A program made the translations under genes and the position numbers. Of a DNA stretch of 64,000 bases, positions 26,648 to 34,371 are shown piece after piece. A model generated the notes under the pieces. It was not told where the DNA came from. It saw nothing but the letters and a program-made list of their open reading frames with translations, and did not search any database. Within the stretch, counting starts at the first letter, position 1. The number at the start of each line of letters is the position of its first letter. The stretch comes from JANLQX01 sp031418775 (GTDB lineage Bacteria > Actinomycetota > Acidimicrobiia > Acidimicrobiales > JANYDT01). The stretch covers positions 40,375-104,374 of the forward strand of contig JANOJN010000170.1 of assembly GCA_031418775.1 (NCBI GenBank). The letters are read 5' to 3'.

Positions 26648-27863
26648 GGCTATGGCCAAGTCTGCCCGCAAGCCCACCGCCGTTTCGACCGAGTCCGGCG
26701 ATCTGCGCCTCGCCATGGTCGGGCTGGGGCTGCGAGGCAACCTGCTCGACGTTGCGCACCGGCCGGGCCGCGGCGGCACGATCGTCGGCCTCTGCGATCT
26801 TGACGAGAACCTGCTGCGTTACCGCGCTGACCAACTCGGTGGTGTGGCGTGGATGACCACGACGTTCGCCAATGTCCTCGCCGCCGATGACGTCGACGCC
26901 GTCATCATCGCGACCCCCGACTTCGCCCATGAAGAAATGGTCATCGCGTCCTTGCGGGCGGGCAAGTCGACCTTCGCCGAGAAGCCGCTTGCCATCACCA
27001 CGGCGGGATGTGACCGCGTCCTTGCCGCAGCCGCCGATGTCGCCGCCGCCGGGGTCCGGCTCTACGTCGGCCACAACCTCCGCCACTACAGCGCTATTCA
27101 CACGATGAAACAGCTCATCGACGACGGTGTCATCGGTGAGGTGCAAGCGGTGTGGTGTCGCCATTTCGTGGGACACGGCGGCGACTTCTACTTCAAGGAC
27201 TGGCATGCGCAGCGGCGACACGTCACGTCGTTGTTGCTGCAAAAGGGGGCCCACGACATCGACGTGATCCATTGGCTGGCTGGCGGTGTGTCGAGGCGGG
27301 TGCAGGCATTTGGGCGGCTCGGTGTGTACGCACGCGTGGCCGACCGGCACGACGGCACGAAGCGAGACGACTGGTTCGACCAGGACAAGCACTGGCCGCC
27401 GCTAGCGAATACCGGACTACACCCGGAGATCGATGTCGAGGACCTGTCGATGATGCAGATGGAGTTGTCGAACGGTGTGCTGGCCTCCTACCAGGAATGC
27501 CACTTCACGCCCGACTACTGGCGGAACTACACCGTCATCGGCACCGAGGGGAGGCTCGAAAACTTCGGGGATGTCGAAGGTGTCGTACGAGTCTGGAATC
27601 GCCGTGGTGGTTACTCTGCGCGAGGTGACATCGAAGTCCCTTTCCGACCGGGGCGGGGCGGGCATGGCGGGGCGGACGACGCGCTGATGGCCGAGTTCAT
27701 CGAGTTCGTCCGTCGGGGCGGAGCGACCCAGACGTCGCCGATCGGTGCTCGGGAAGCGGTCGCAGCCGGCTGCGCCGGGGCGGAGTCGTTGCGCTCCGGG
27801 GGTATTCCGGTGACGGTGGAGGAGCCGGACCTCGATGTCGTGCGGCGGCTAACGGGCGCCTGA
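26646..27863 (+). CDS. Gfo/Idh/MocA-family oxidoreductase
   Basis: NAD(P)-dependent sugar or cyclitol oxidoreductase. The Rossmann-fold region starts AMVGLGLRGNLLDVAH; AVIIATPDFAHEEMV and the catalytic-region EKPLAIT follow, all typical of the family. The C-terminal domain contains GHNLRHYSAIHTMKQLI and KGAHDIDVIHWLAGG, the usual substrate-side helix with its His-Asp. 405 residues from ATG 26646; ATG 26652 is also possible. It is divergent from the nucleotidyltransferase/kinase pair. Repeat copy B follows. Confidence 0.85.
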   Translation: MAMAKSARKPTAVSTESGDLRLAMVGLGLRGNLLDVAHRPGRGGTIVGLCDLDENLLRYRADQLGGVAWMTTTFANVLAADDVDAVIIATPDFAHEEMVIASLRAGKSTFAEKPLAITTAGCDRVLAAAADVAAAGVRLYVGHNLRHYSAIHTMKQLIDDGVIGEVQAVWCRHFVGHGGDFYFKDWHAQRRHVTSLLLQKGAHDIDVIHWLAGGVSRRVQAFGRLGVYARVADRHDGTKRDDWFDQDKHWPPLANTGLHPEIDVEDLSMMQMELSNGVLASYQECHFTPDYWRNYTVIGTEGRLENFGDVEGVVRVWNRRGGYSARGDIEVPFRPGRGGHGGADDALMAEFIEFVRRGGATQTSPIGAREAVAAGCAGAESLRSGGIPVTVEEPDLDVVRRLTGA

Positions 27864-27910
27864 CCCGGCGAGGGGTGTCGGCCTCGGGCAGTGGCATCGG
27901 ACTTGGTCGA

Positions 27911-27990
27911 CGCATGTTGTGCGGCTGAACACCTCCCAACGCCTCTCGGAGGTGTCCTGCCCCCATATGTGGGGGCAACCTCTCTCCCAA
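27911..27990 (-). repeat. dispersed intergenic hairpin repeat, copy B
   Basis: Opposite orientation to copy A. Hairpin II arms CTGAACACCTCC (27925-27936) and GGAGGTGTCCTG (27948-27959) flank an 11-base loop. Hairpin I is GCCCCCA-TATG-TGGGGGC at 27959-27976, followed by AACCTCTCTCCCAACG. It lies after the oxidoreductase gene and before the secreted-protein gene, both on the plus strand. Confidence 0.85.
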
Positions 27991-27995
27991 CGAGC

Positions 27996-28011
27996 AGTGA
28001 CGTACGTCACA
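27996..28011. promoter_or_regulatory. CRP-like operator palindrome
   Basis: AGTGACGTACGTCACA contains the 14-bp perfect palindrome GTGA-CGTACG-TCAC, matching the CRP consensus TGTGA-N6-TCACA at all but one base. It is about 92 bp upstream of the secreted-protein gene start. CRP-family control is inferred from the motif alone. Confidence 0.55.
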
Positions 28012-28037
28012 TCGGACTTTGTGTCCGGATCTCCTTG

Positions 28038-28082
28038 GTGGTGACTCACCACTGGCATCAACAACGCACCACTCCGGTGCGT
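28038..28082 (+). promoter_or_regulatory. structured 5' leader of the secreted-protein gene
   Basis: Two inverted repeats in a row: GTGGTGA-C-TCACCAC (28038-28052) and ACGCACC-ACTCC-GGTGCGT (28064-28082), ending 9 bases before the AAGGAG ribosome site (28092-28097). The first could be an operator, the second an mRNA hairpin; I recognise no known riboswitch. Confidence 0.45.
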
Positions 28083-28102
28083 GCCAACCACAAGGAGCCA
28101 TC

Positions 28103-29008
28103 ATGAACCGCACTGCCCGCCGCATCCGCAACATCTCCGCCGCCACCCTCGCCCTCACCGCCGCCGGTCTCACCGTCGGCTCCCTGTCCGCCTCCGCCAT
28201 CCCGGTCTTTCCACCGCTCACGATCCCCACGATCCCGGTCTTCCCGACGATCCCGACGATCCCGCCGATCCCGCCGATCCCGCCGGTCGTCACGTTACCC
28301 CCCGGCGTCACGATCCCGCCGTTCGTGACGATCCCGCCGGCGCTCTTCTCCATGCCCGTCACACTCTCCGCCCCGGCCGGTCCGGTCGAGCGGGGCGCCA
28401 ACTACGCCTACTCGATGACCATCTCGATGGGCTCGGGCATCACTGGCCCGGTCAACCTGATCCACAGCATCCCGGCTGCCCTCAGCGGCGCCGTCTGGAG
28501 CTGCTCTGCCGCCGCCGGCGCCTCGTGCGGGGGATCGGCCGCCGGCTCGGGAAACATTTCCCGAGTGCTGAGCATGCCGGGGGGGTCGTCGGTCACGTTC
28601 CTGGTCAACGGCACGATTGCCGGCGACGCCGCCAACTTCCAGCTGGGCATGAGCGCCGTCCGGGCCGGTAGCCCGACCAACCGCACCGTCGATGTGGCAG
28701 TCAACGTGCCCGTCCCGACGACGCTCCCCGTCCCATCGTCGCCAACGACAACGCCTCCTCCCGCACCCACGGTTGTGCCGCCCGCTCCGACGACGACCCC
28801 GGCTCCGACGACGACCCCGTCTCAAACGCCGACCACGTCGGCTCAGCAGCCCATCGTGATCGTGATTCAGCAGCCGACCACCCCGCCGGCGGCCAAGAAG
28901 GCCGTGGCCAAGAAGGCCGTGGCCAAGAAGTCCAAGAAGGTCAGCAAGAGGAAGGTCGCCCGCAAGGTCGCCCGCCGGGTCGTGTCGGCCAACAAGACCG
29001 TCCGCTGA
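28103..29008 (+). CDS. secreted proline-rich DUF11-like protein with lysine-rich tail
   Basis: 301-residue secreted protein. A signal peptide covers about residues 1-30 (ending SLSASA). Next come repeated IPTIP/PPIPP units encoded by a GATCCC-type tandem repeat, a beta-rich domain of about 100 residues (SMPVTLSAPAGPVERGANY onward) resembling DUF11-type domains, a Pro/Thr-rich stretch, and a C-terminal KKAVAKK repeat like histone H1 tails. AAGGAG gives a strong ribosome site. The positively charged tail could bind cell-wall polymers or DNA; this is inference. The next gene, an ECF sigma factor, carries a similar Pro/Thr stretch. Confidence 0.78.
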   Translation: MNRTARRIRNISAATLALTAAGLTVGSLSASAIPVFPPLTIPTIPVFPTIPTIPPIPPIPPVVTLPPGVTIPPFVTIPPALFSMPVTLSAPAGPVERGANYAYSMTISMGSGITGPVNLIHSIPAALSGAVWSCSAAAGASCGGSAAGSGNISRVLSMPGGSSVTFLVNGTIAGDAANFQLGMSAVRAGSPTNRTVDVAVNVPVPTTLPVPSSPTTTPPPAPTVVPPAPTTTPAPTTTPSQTPTTSAQQPIVIVIQQPTTPPAAKKAVAKKAVAKKSKKVSKRKVARKVARRVVSANKTVR

Positions 29009-29098
29009 CCGCTCCGGGGTGGTCGGGTCGGGCCCGACGGAAGGGTCCGCCCACCCCGAGCCCAACCGCTTTTCGTTGAACTTTCGTAGGCTCTGCTC

Positions 29099-30646
29099 AT
29101 GTCCCGGTCCCTCCGCACTGCCAGTGACGCCGATGTGGCGACACGTGCAGCGCAGGGGGACCGGGACGCATTCGGGGAGCTCTATGCCCGGTTCGGCTCG
29201 CAGCTGTTCGACTTCTGCGCCCGCCTCACCGGTTCGCCCGACGATGCTGCCGATGTCACCCACGAGGTGTTCATCCGGGCCTCGTCTCGTCTGTCCCAGC
29301 TCCGTGAACCGGAACGGGTACGGGCGTGGCTCTTCTCGGTTGCCCGACACGAGTGCTACGCCTACACCCGCAAACGGTCCCGAACCCTTCCCAAAGATCC
29401 CATGCGATTCGGTGACACCCTCGAACAGAGCGGCCGTACGGCCGGGGGACTCCTGGAGTCCGACGAGCTCGTCGCTCTGGCCACGGCGGCGCGCGGGGGA
29501 CTCGAGTCCGACGATCTCGCCCTCCTCGATCTGCGCTTTCGTCAGGACCTGAGCGGCAACGATCTCGCCGAGGCGGCCGGGGTTCCTCACGAACACCTCC
29601 ACAAGGCCCTGGCCCGGGCGGCTGAGCGTTTCGAGAAGTCGCTGACCGCCGTTGTGCTCCTGCGTCACGGGCGCAAGCACTGTTCTGGGCTCGCCGCGGT
29701 CGCCGACGATGGAGCGGCGCTCGATCCGCTCCTGCGCAAGCGGGTGTCGCGCCACATCGAGGGCTGCGATGAGTGCACCCGCCGCCGTCACGCCCTGGTC
29801 AACCCGGCGACGATGTCGGCGAGCGCCACGACCCGACTTGTTCCCCCGCTCGCCCCTCCCGTCGGCCTGCGCGACGCCGTGCTCTCGTCGATGGGCTCTG
29901 GATTGGGGGCGTCGACAACGCCCTACCGCTGGCAGCGAAACGGCTTCCCCCGATCGATCCGTCGTCGCCGTACCGCCCCGACCGCTGCACTGGTCAGCGC
30001 CCTCCTGTTGTTGTCGGTCGGGTTGGTCCGCGAAAGCCCGACGGGATCGTTCCGCCGGCCGCCGCCTCCGCCGACTGCGGCACCGACGATTCCGCCGCCC
30101 ACGTTTCCTCCGACCACCGCTCGCCCGACTACAGGCGTGCCGACGGCACCGGCCGCGACAACCACGACAACCACAACCACAACCACAACCACAACCACAA
30201 CGGTGGCACCGACCTCCACCACCGTCGTCCCGACGACCGTCCGGGCGCGGGTGACCACCGTCGCCCTGACGACGCGCAAACCCAGGCGCCGGACGACCAC
30301 CACCCTTGCGCCGCAGAAGGCCCCGCTGACCGAGGCGGCCACCACTGCGCCGACCGCGCCACCCGTCGTGGAGACGACCTCCCCGCCGACCGTCGAAGTC
30401 ACCGCTCCACCGATCATCACGCCCCCTCCGATCATCGTGACCACGACGCTCCCGCCGCCCGTACAGCTCACGACCACGACGAGACCGTGCATACCCGGTA
30501 AGACCTGTCCGACGATCCCTCCGGCGCCTACGACGACCCTGAAGCCGTGCAACCCCGCGGTCCTCTGCCTACCGCCGTCGATCCCGCCCATCATCGTCGT
30601 GTTTCAGACCACGACGACGACCCTCGCTCCGCCGATCATCAAGTAG
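29099..30646 (+). CDS. ECF sigma factor fused to zinc finger, membrane segment and Thr/Pro-rich tail
   Basis: One 515-residue protein with an extracytoplasmic-function sigma factor (sigma2 about 15-95, with DAADVTHEVFIRA; sigma4 about 120-185), a zinc-finger segment like those of anti-sigma factors (HIEGCDEC, H219-C223-C226, with C195 nearby), one membrane segment (about 294-310, APTAALVSALLLLSVGLV) and an extracellular Thr/Pro-rich tail of some 200 residues. An ACAACC-type microsatellite near 30156-30200 encodes a run of threonines. Fusions of sigma factor to a zinc finger and membrane part are known in a few actinobacterial ECF groups. Here the sigma factor would be held at the membrane until released. 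Confidence 0.85.
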   Translation: MSRSLRTASDADVATRAAQGDRDAFGELYARFGSQLFDFCARLTGSPDDAADVTHEVFIRASSRLSQLREPERVRAWLFSVARHECYAYTRKRSRTLPKDPMRFGDTLEQSGRTAGGLLESDELVALATAARGGLESDDLALLDLRFRQDLSGNDLAEAAGVPHEHLHKALARAAERFEKSLTAVVLLRHGRKHCSGLAAVADDGAALDPLLRKRVSRHIEGCDECTRRRHALVNPATMSASATTRLVPPLAPPVGLRDAVLSSMGSGLGASTTPYRWQRNGFPRSIRRRRTAPTAALVSALLLLSVGLVRESPTGSFRRPPPPPTAAPTIPPPTFPPTTARPTTGVPTAPAATTTTTTTTTTTTTTTVAPTSTTVVPTTVRARVTTVALTTRKPRRRTTTTLAPQKAPLTEAATTAPTAPPVVETTSPPTVEVTAPPIITPPPIIVTTTLPPPVQLTTTTRPCIPGKTCPTIPPAPTTTLKPCNPAVLCLPPSIPPIIVVFQTTTTTLAPPIIK

Positions 30647-30648
30647 CA

Positions 30649-30692
<44 letters not shown>

Positions 30693-30700
30693 CTGGCCAC

Positions 30701-32440
30701 TCAGCGTGCCGCGACCTCGACCAGGTCGTCGACGATGGCATCGACGGCCACCTCGCGGCGCTCGCCGGTGCGACGATCCTTCACCTCGACCATGCCGTTG
30801 GCGAGACCCTTGCCCACGATGCAGATGGTCGGCATGCCAAGCAGATCGGCGTCGCCGAACTTGATGCCGGCGCTGACGCCGATGCGATCGTCGAGGAGAA
30901 CGCGAACACCACGTGCGACCAGGGCGGAGGCGATCCGTTCGGCCTCGGGGAGCTGGATCCCGCCGTCCTTGCCGGTGACGGCCACGATGTGCACCTGCGC
31001 CGGGGCGATCGAGTTGGGCCAGCACAGGCCTCGGTCGTCGTGACGCTGTTCGGCGACCACGGCCACCGCCCGTGAGACGCCGATGCCGTAGGAGCCCATG
31101 GTGATCCGGATCTGCTGACCGTCGGGGCCCGAGGCGTCGAGCGCGAACGCTTCGGCGTACTTGCGGCCGAGCTGAAAGATATGGCCGATCTCGATGGCGC
31201 GTCCGGCGGTGAGCGGTGAGGAACATCTTGGGCAGGGGTCGCCCTCGACGATCGTGGCAACGGAAAGTACGCGGTCGACCTTGAAGTCGCGGCCGACGAC
31301 GGCGTTCACCACGTGATGCTCGAAGCGGTTCGCGCCGGTGACCCAGGAGGTGTTGTCGGCAACGGCGGGGTCGGCGAAGACCATGACGCCGTGGTCGGCC
31401 ATGCCGATGGCGGAGACGTATCCCTTGACGAAAGCGGGCCGGGCGTTGAAGTCGTCGTCGGTGAACGGTTCCAGTCGCCCGGGGGCGACTGCGGCTTCGA
31501 GCTTGGCTTCGTCGACTTCTCGGTCGCCGGGAACGAGCACCATGATCGGCGTGCCGTCCACCTTGAACAGGATGTTCTTCAGCAGCATGGTGGCATCGAC
31601 GCCGAGGTCGTGGTGGTCGTTGAGGTGAGCGACAAGCGCGGTGATTCCCGGGGCGTCGGGGGTGTGCAGCGCGGTCATCGCCGGGTGGACGGCCGGGTCG
31701 ACTTTGGTGAGGTCGCCGATCGAGCGCTCGACGGCTTCGACGTTGGCGGCATAGTCGCACGACGTGCAGCTGACGAAGGTGTCCTCTCCGGTCGGGCTGG
31801 GGGCGAGGAACTCCTCGCTGGCCGATCCGCCCATGGCTCCCGACATCGCGGCGACGATGCGGTAGTCGATGCCGAGGCGGGCGAAGGTCTTCTGGTAGGC
31901 GTCGCGGTGGAGCTGATACGACGCAGCCAGACCTTCGTCGGTGAGGTCGAACGAGTAGGAGTCCTTCATGAGGAACTCCCGACCGCGCAGGATGCCCGAG
32001 CGCGGCCGCGCTTCATCTCGGTATTTGGACTGAATCTGGTAAAGGATCACCGGGAAATCGCGATACGACGTGTACAGATCTTTCACGGCGAGGGTGAACA
32101 GCTCCTCGTGGGTGGGCCCGAGGAGGTAGTCGTTGCCCCGACGGTCCTTGAGGCGGAACAGTGTGTCGCCGTACTCCGTCCAGCGGCCGGTGGTCTCGTA
32201 CGGGTCTCGGGGGAGCAGGGCTGGGAACGTGACCTGTTGAGCGCCGATGGCGTCCATCTCCTCCTTGATGACCCGCTCGACGTTGTCCTGCACCAATTGG
32301 CCGAGGGGCAGCAGGGAGTAGATGCCGGGGGCCCAGCGGCGGATGTAGCCGGCCCGCACGAGGAGCTTGTGACTCGGAACCTCGGCGTCAGCCGGATCGT
32401 CGCGGAGCGTTCGGAGGAAGAGGGTCGACAGGCGGAGCAC
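30701..32440 (-). CDS. proS: prolyl-tRNA synthetase
   Basis: Class II aminoacyl-tRNA synthetase charging tRNA-Pro. The 579 residues correspond to the bacterial type with an editing domain inserted between motifs 2 and 3. Visible are the N-terminal LRDDPADAEVPSHKLLVRAGYIRRWAPGIY, motif 2 in SKYRDEARPRSGILRGREFLMKDSYSF, motif 3 near ITMGSYGIGVSRAVA, and a C-terminal anticodon-binding domain. The GTG start at 32440 matches the family N terminus VLRLSTLFLRTL; the open frame upstream runs through repeat copy C and is not homologous. Confidence 0.96.
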   Translation of the reverse strand: MLRLSTLFLRTLRDDPADAEVPSHKLLVRAGYIRRWAPGIYSLLPLGQLVQDNVERVIKEEMDAIGAQQVTFPALLPRDPYETTGRWTEYGDTLFRLKDRRGNDYLLGPTHEELFTLAVKDLYTSYRDFPVILYQIQSKYRDEARPRSGILRGREFLMKDSYSFDLTDEGLAASYQLHRDAYQKTFARLGIDYRIVAAMSGAMGGSASEEFLAPSPTGEDTFVSCTSCDYAANVEAVERSIGDLTKVDPAVHPAMTALHTPDAPGITALVAHLNDHHDLGVDATMLLKNILFKVDGTPIMVLVPGDREVDEAKLEAAVAPGRLEPFTDDDFNARPAFVKGYVSAIGMADHGVMVFADPAVADNTSWVTGANRFEHHVVNAVVGRDFKVDRVLSVATIVEGDPCPRCSSPLTAGRAIEIGHIFQLGRKYAEAFALDASGPDGQQIRITMGSYGIGVSRAVAVVAEQRHDDRGLCWPNSIAPAQVHIVAVTGKDGGIQLPEAERIASALVARGVRVLLDDRIGVSAGIKFGDADLLGMPTICIVGKGLANGMVEVKDRRTGERREVAVDAIVDDLVEVAAR

Positions 32441-32489
32441 GCCGCCAACGCTAATGGCGCCCGCCCGAAATCCATGCCCGGTTTCACGC

Positions 32490-32565
32490 TGGGAGAGAGG
32501 TTGCCCCCGTATATGGGGGCAGAACACCTCCGAACGGCGCTCGGAGGCGTTCTGCCGCACGTTCG
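32490..32565 (+). repeat. dispersed intergenic hairpin repeat, copy C
   Basis: Same orientation as copy A. Hairpin I GCCCCCGTATATGGGGGC at 32503-32520. Hairpin II arms CAGAACACCTCC (32520-32531) and GGAGGCGTTCTG (32543-32554), 11-base loop. It stands 50 bp upstream of proS, in a divergent gap of 419 bp (32441-32859) that otherwise holds only the DnaA-box-like cluster and an AT-rich patch near 32757-32778. Confidence 0.85.
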
Positions 32566-32589
32566 TGACCGTCGTTCGGCGAGGTGGTC

Positions 32590-32712
32590 TGTGGACATAT
32601 CTGTGGACATAGTGTCGTTTCGGTGGACAAGTCCCGATGTGCGGTTCGGAGCGAGCGCCGATTTCCGGGCGTTCGCGACGGCAGACGCCGCCTCTGGCGG
32701 TTCTTTTCCACA
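32590..32712. other. cluster of DnaA-box-like sequences upstream of proS
   Basis: TGTGGACAT at 32590-32598 and again at 32602-32610, GGTGGACAA at 32622-32630 and TTTTCCACA at 32704-32712. Each differs by one base from a DnaA box (TTGTCCACA or TTATCCACA). They lie 23 kb from oriC in non-coding DNA. Confidence 0.45.
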
Positions 32713-32859
32713 GCAGCGCACAACGTGGCTTCCTTGGTGAACGCGCGTTCAGAACTGATTGAAAGATCAATGATCAAACCCGACAACCACCTCCGGGCGA
32801 GCCCGGTCGGTGAACATCGACAAGACCGGATGACGTCGACCCGGCCGTAACCTCGGAGC

Positions 32860-34047
32860 ATGGTCAGCTTCTCGTCCCGTCGCCGCCTTGCGTTCGCGAC
32901 GGCGGTTGCCACGCTGACGACGCTTGCCCTGACCGGGCCGTCCCCGACCGTCGCCCGTGCGGCGACCCGGGCCCAGTCGTTGAGCATTCCTGACCCCGCT
33001 CCCGACGTAGCCCCGGGCACGCTGCTCGGGTCGGTGCCGATCGCCGGCGGCGGACCACTCGGCGCCAAGGCGTACCGCGTCGTCTACGCATCGCGGAGCA
33101 TCTCCGGTGTGCCGATCTCTGTCACCGGCTTCGCGTATGTGCCGCCAGGGCCGGCCCCGAGGGGCGGTTGGCCGGTGCTCTCGTATGCACACGGAACGGG
33201 TGGACTCGCCGATCGCTGTGCCCCGTCACGTAAGCCGGGCGCCGCCGAACAGTTCATCGGTCTGTCGTTCGTCGGCCTCGGCATGGCCGTCGTGGCGACG
33301 GACTACGAGGGACTGGGCACACCCGGTCGCCATCCGTACATCGTCGGGGAGAGCGAAGGCCGGGGCGTGCTCGACATCGTCCGAGCCGCCCGCCAACTGC
33401 CGTCGGAGTCGCTAAGCGCGCGTACCTTGATCTGGGGCCACTCGCAGGGCGGCCACGCCGCGCTGTTCGCGGGTCAGTTGGCCCCGACCTGGGCGCCCGA
33501 TCTGACGTTGCTCGGTGTCGTGGCAGGGGCACCGCCGTCGCAACTGACCACCGTCGCCGACTCGATCTCGACGTCGCCGTACCGCGGGTACCTGTTCATG
33601 GTCGCGGCCGGACTCGCCGCGGCGAACGCGTCGCTCAACCTTAACGACGTCCTGACAGAAAAGGGCCAACAGCTCCTTCCGGTGGTCGACACGGGTTGCA
33701 ACACCGAGGTGTTCAAGGCGTTCTCCGCCGATCCGCTCGACACCCTCGTCAAGCGCGACGGGTTCCGTTCCGGGCCATGGGCTGCGGCACTCCAGGCGAA
33801 CGAACCCGGCAATGTGCGCATCCACGCTCCTGTTCTCCTCGTCCACGGCGATCGCGATGAGCAGATTCCGGTGGCGACTTCGGCCAAGTTGCTGTCGCGG
33901 ATGTGTGCCGCGAAGACACTCACGCGCCGCGTCGTCTACCCGGGCCAGGACCACACCGGTGCGGCCATCGTCTCGCTCTTCGATGTGATCTCGTTCGCCA
34001 GGGATCGACTCGTTGGGAAGGCGGCGAAGACCAGCTGCAGAAGATGA
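32860..34047 (+). CDS. secreted lipase/esterase (alpha/beta hydrolase, LIP family)
   Basis: 395-residue exported enzyme. An N-terminal signal peptide (about 1-35, ending VARA) is followed by an alpha/beta hydrolase of the secretory lipase family: oxyanion-hole HGTGG at 111-115, nucleophile Ser195 in GHSQGG, acid in VHGDRDEQIPV, and His in PGQDHTGA near the end. Such enzymes hydrolyse lipid or other esters outside the membrane. It is transcribed away from proS; no partner gene is obvious, though a ferredoxin/P450 pair follows 70 bp later. Confidence 0.88.
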   Translation: MVSFSSRRRLAFATAVATLTTLALTGPSPTVARAATRAQSLSIPDPAPDVAPGTLLGSVPIAGGGPLGAKAYRVVYASRSISGVPISVTGFAYVPPGPAPRGGWPVLSYAHGTGGLADRCAPSRKPGAAEQFIGLSFVGLGMAVVATDYEGLGTPGRHPYIVGESEGRGVLDIVRAARQLPSESLSARTLIWGHSQGGHAALFAGQLAPTWAPDLTLLGVVAGAPPSQLTTVADSISTSPYRGYLFMVAAGLAAANASLNLNDVLTEKGQQLLPVVDTGCNTEVFKAFSADPLDTLVKRDGFRSGPWAAALQANEPGNVRIHAPVLLVHGDRDEQIPVATSAKLLSRMCAAKTLTRRVVYPGQDHTGAAIVSLFDVISFARDRLVGKAAKTSCRR

Positions 34048-34116
34048 GGTGGCAATTGACGCGACGAAATGCGAGTATTTACTCAGGTTCTGTTGCCGAC
34101 TCCCGAAAGGTCCATC

Positions 34117-34311
34117 ATGCGAATCGTCATTGACGCGGAGAAATGTCAGGGACACAACCGCTGTTACGCGCTTGCCCCCGAGCTCGTCGATGTCGATGAT
34201 CTCGGGATGGCCCAGGTCGTCAACGGCGGCATCGTGCCCGCCGGGTCCGAGGACAAGGCCAACCTCCTGGTGGCCAACTGTCCGGAGTACGCGATCTCCG
34301 TCGTCGAGTAA
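34117..34311 (+). CDS. [3Fe-4S] ferredoxin, P450 partner
   Basis: 64-residue electron carrier with the CQGHNRC...NCPEYAI cysteine pattern of P450-associated ferredoxins, which bind a 3Fe-4S cluster through three cysteines, with APELVDVDDLG between. ATG 34117 is chosen over an upstream in-frame start because the family begins MRIVID.EKC. The cytochrome P450 gene starts 60 bp downstream. Confidence 0.93.
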   Translation: MRIVIDAEKCQGHNRCYALAPELVDVDDLGMAQVVNGGIVPAGSEDKANLLVANCPEYAISVVE

Positions 34312-34371
34312 TTCCGCCCGATTCACCTGTCCCGACCTGGCCCTGACCCGACGAGAACAAGCGAGAACCAG

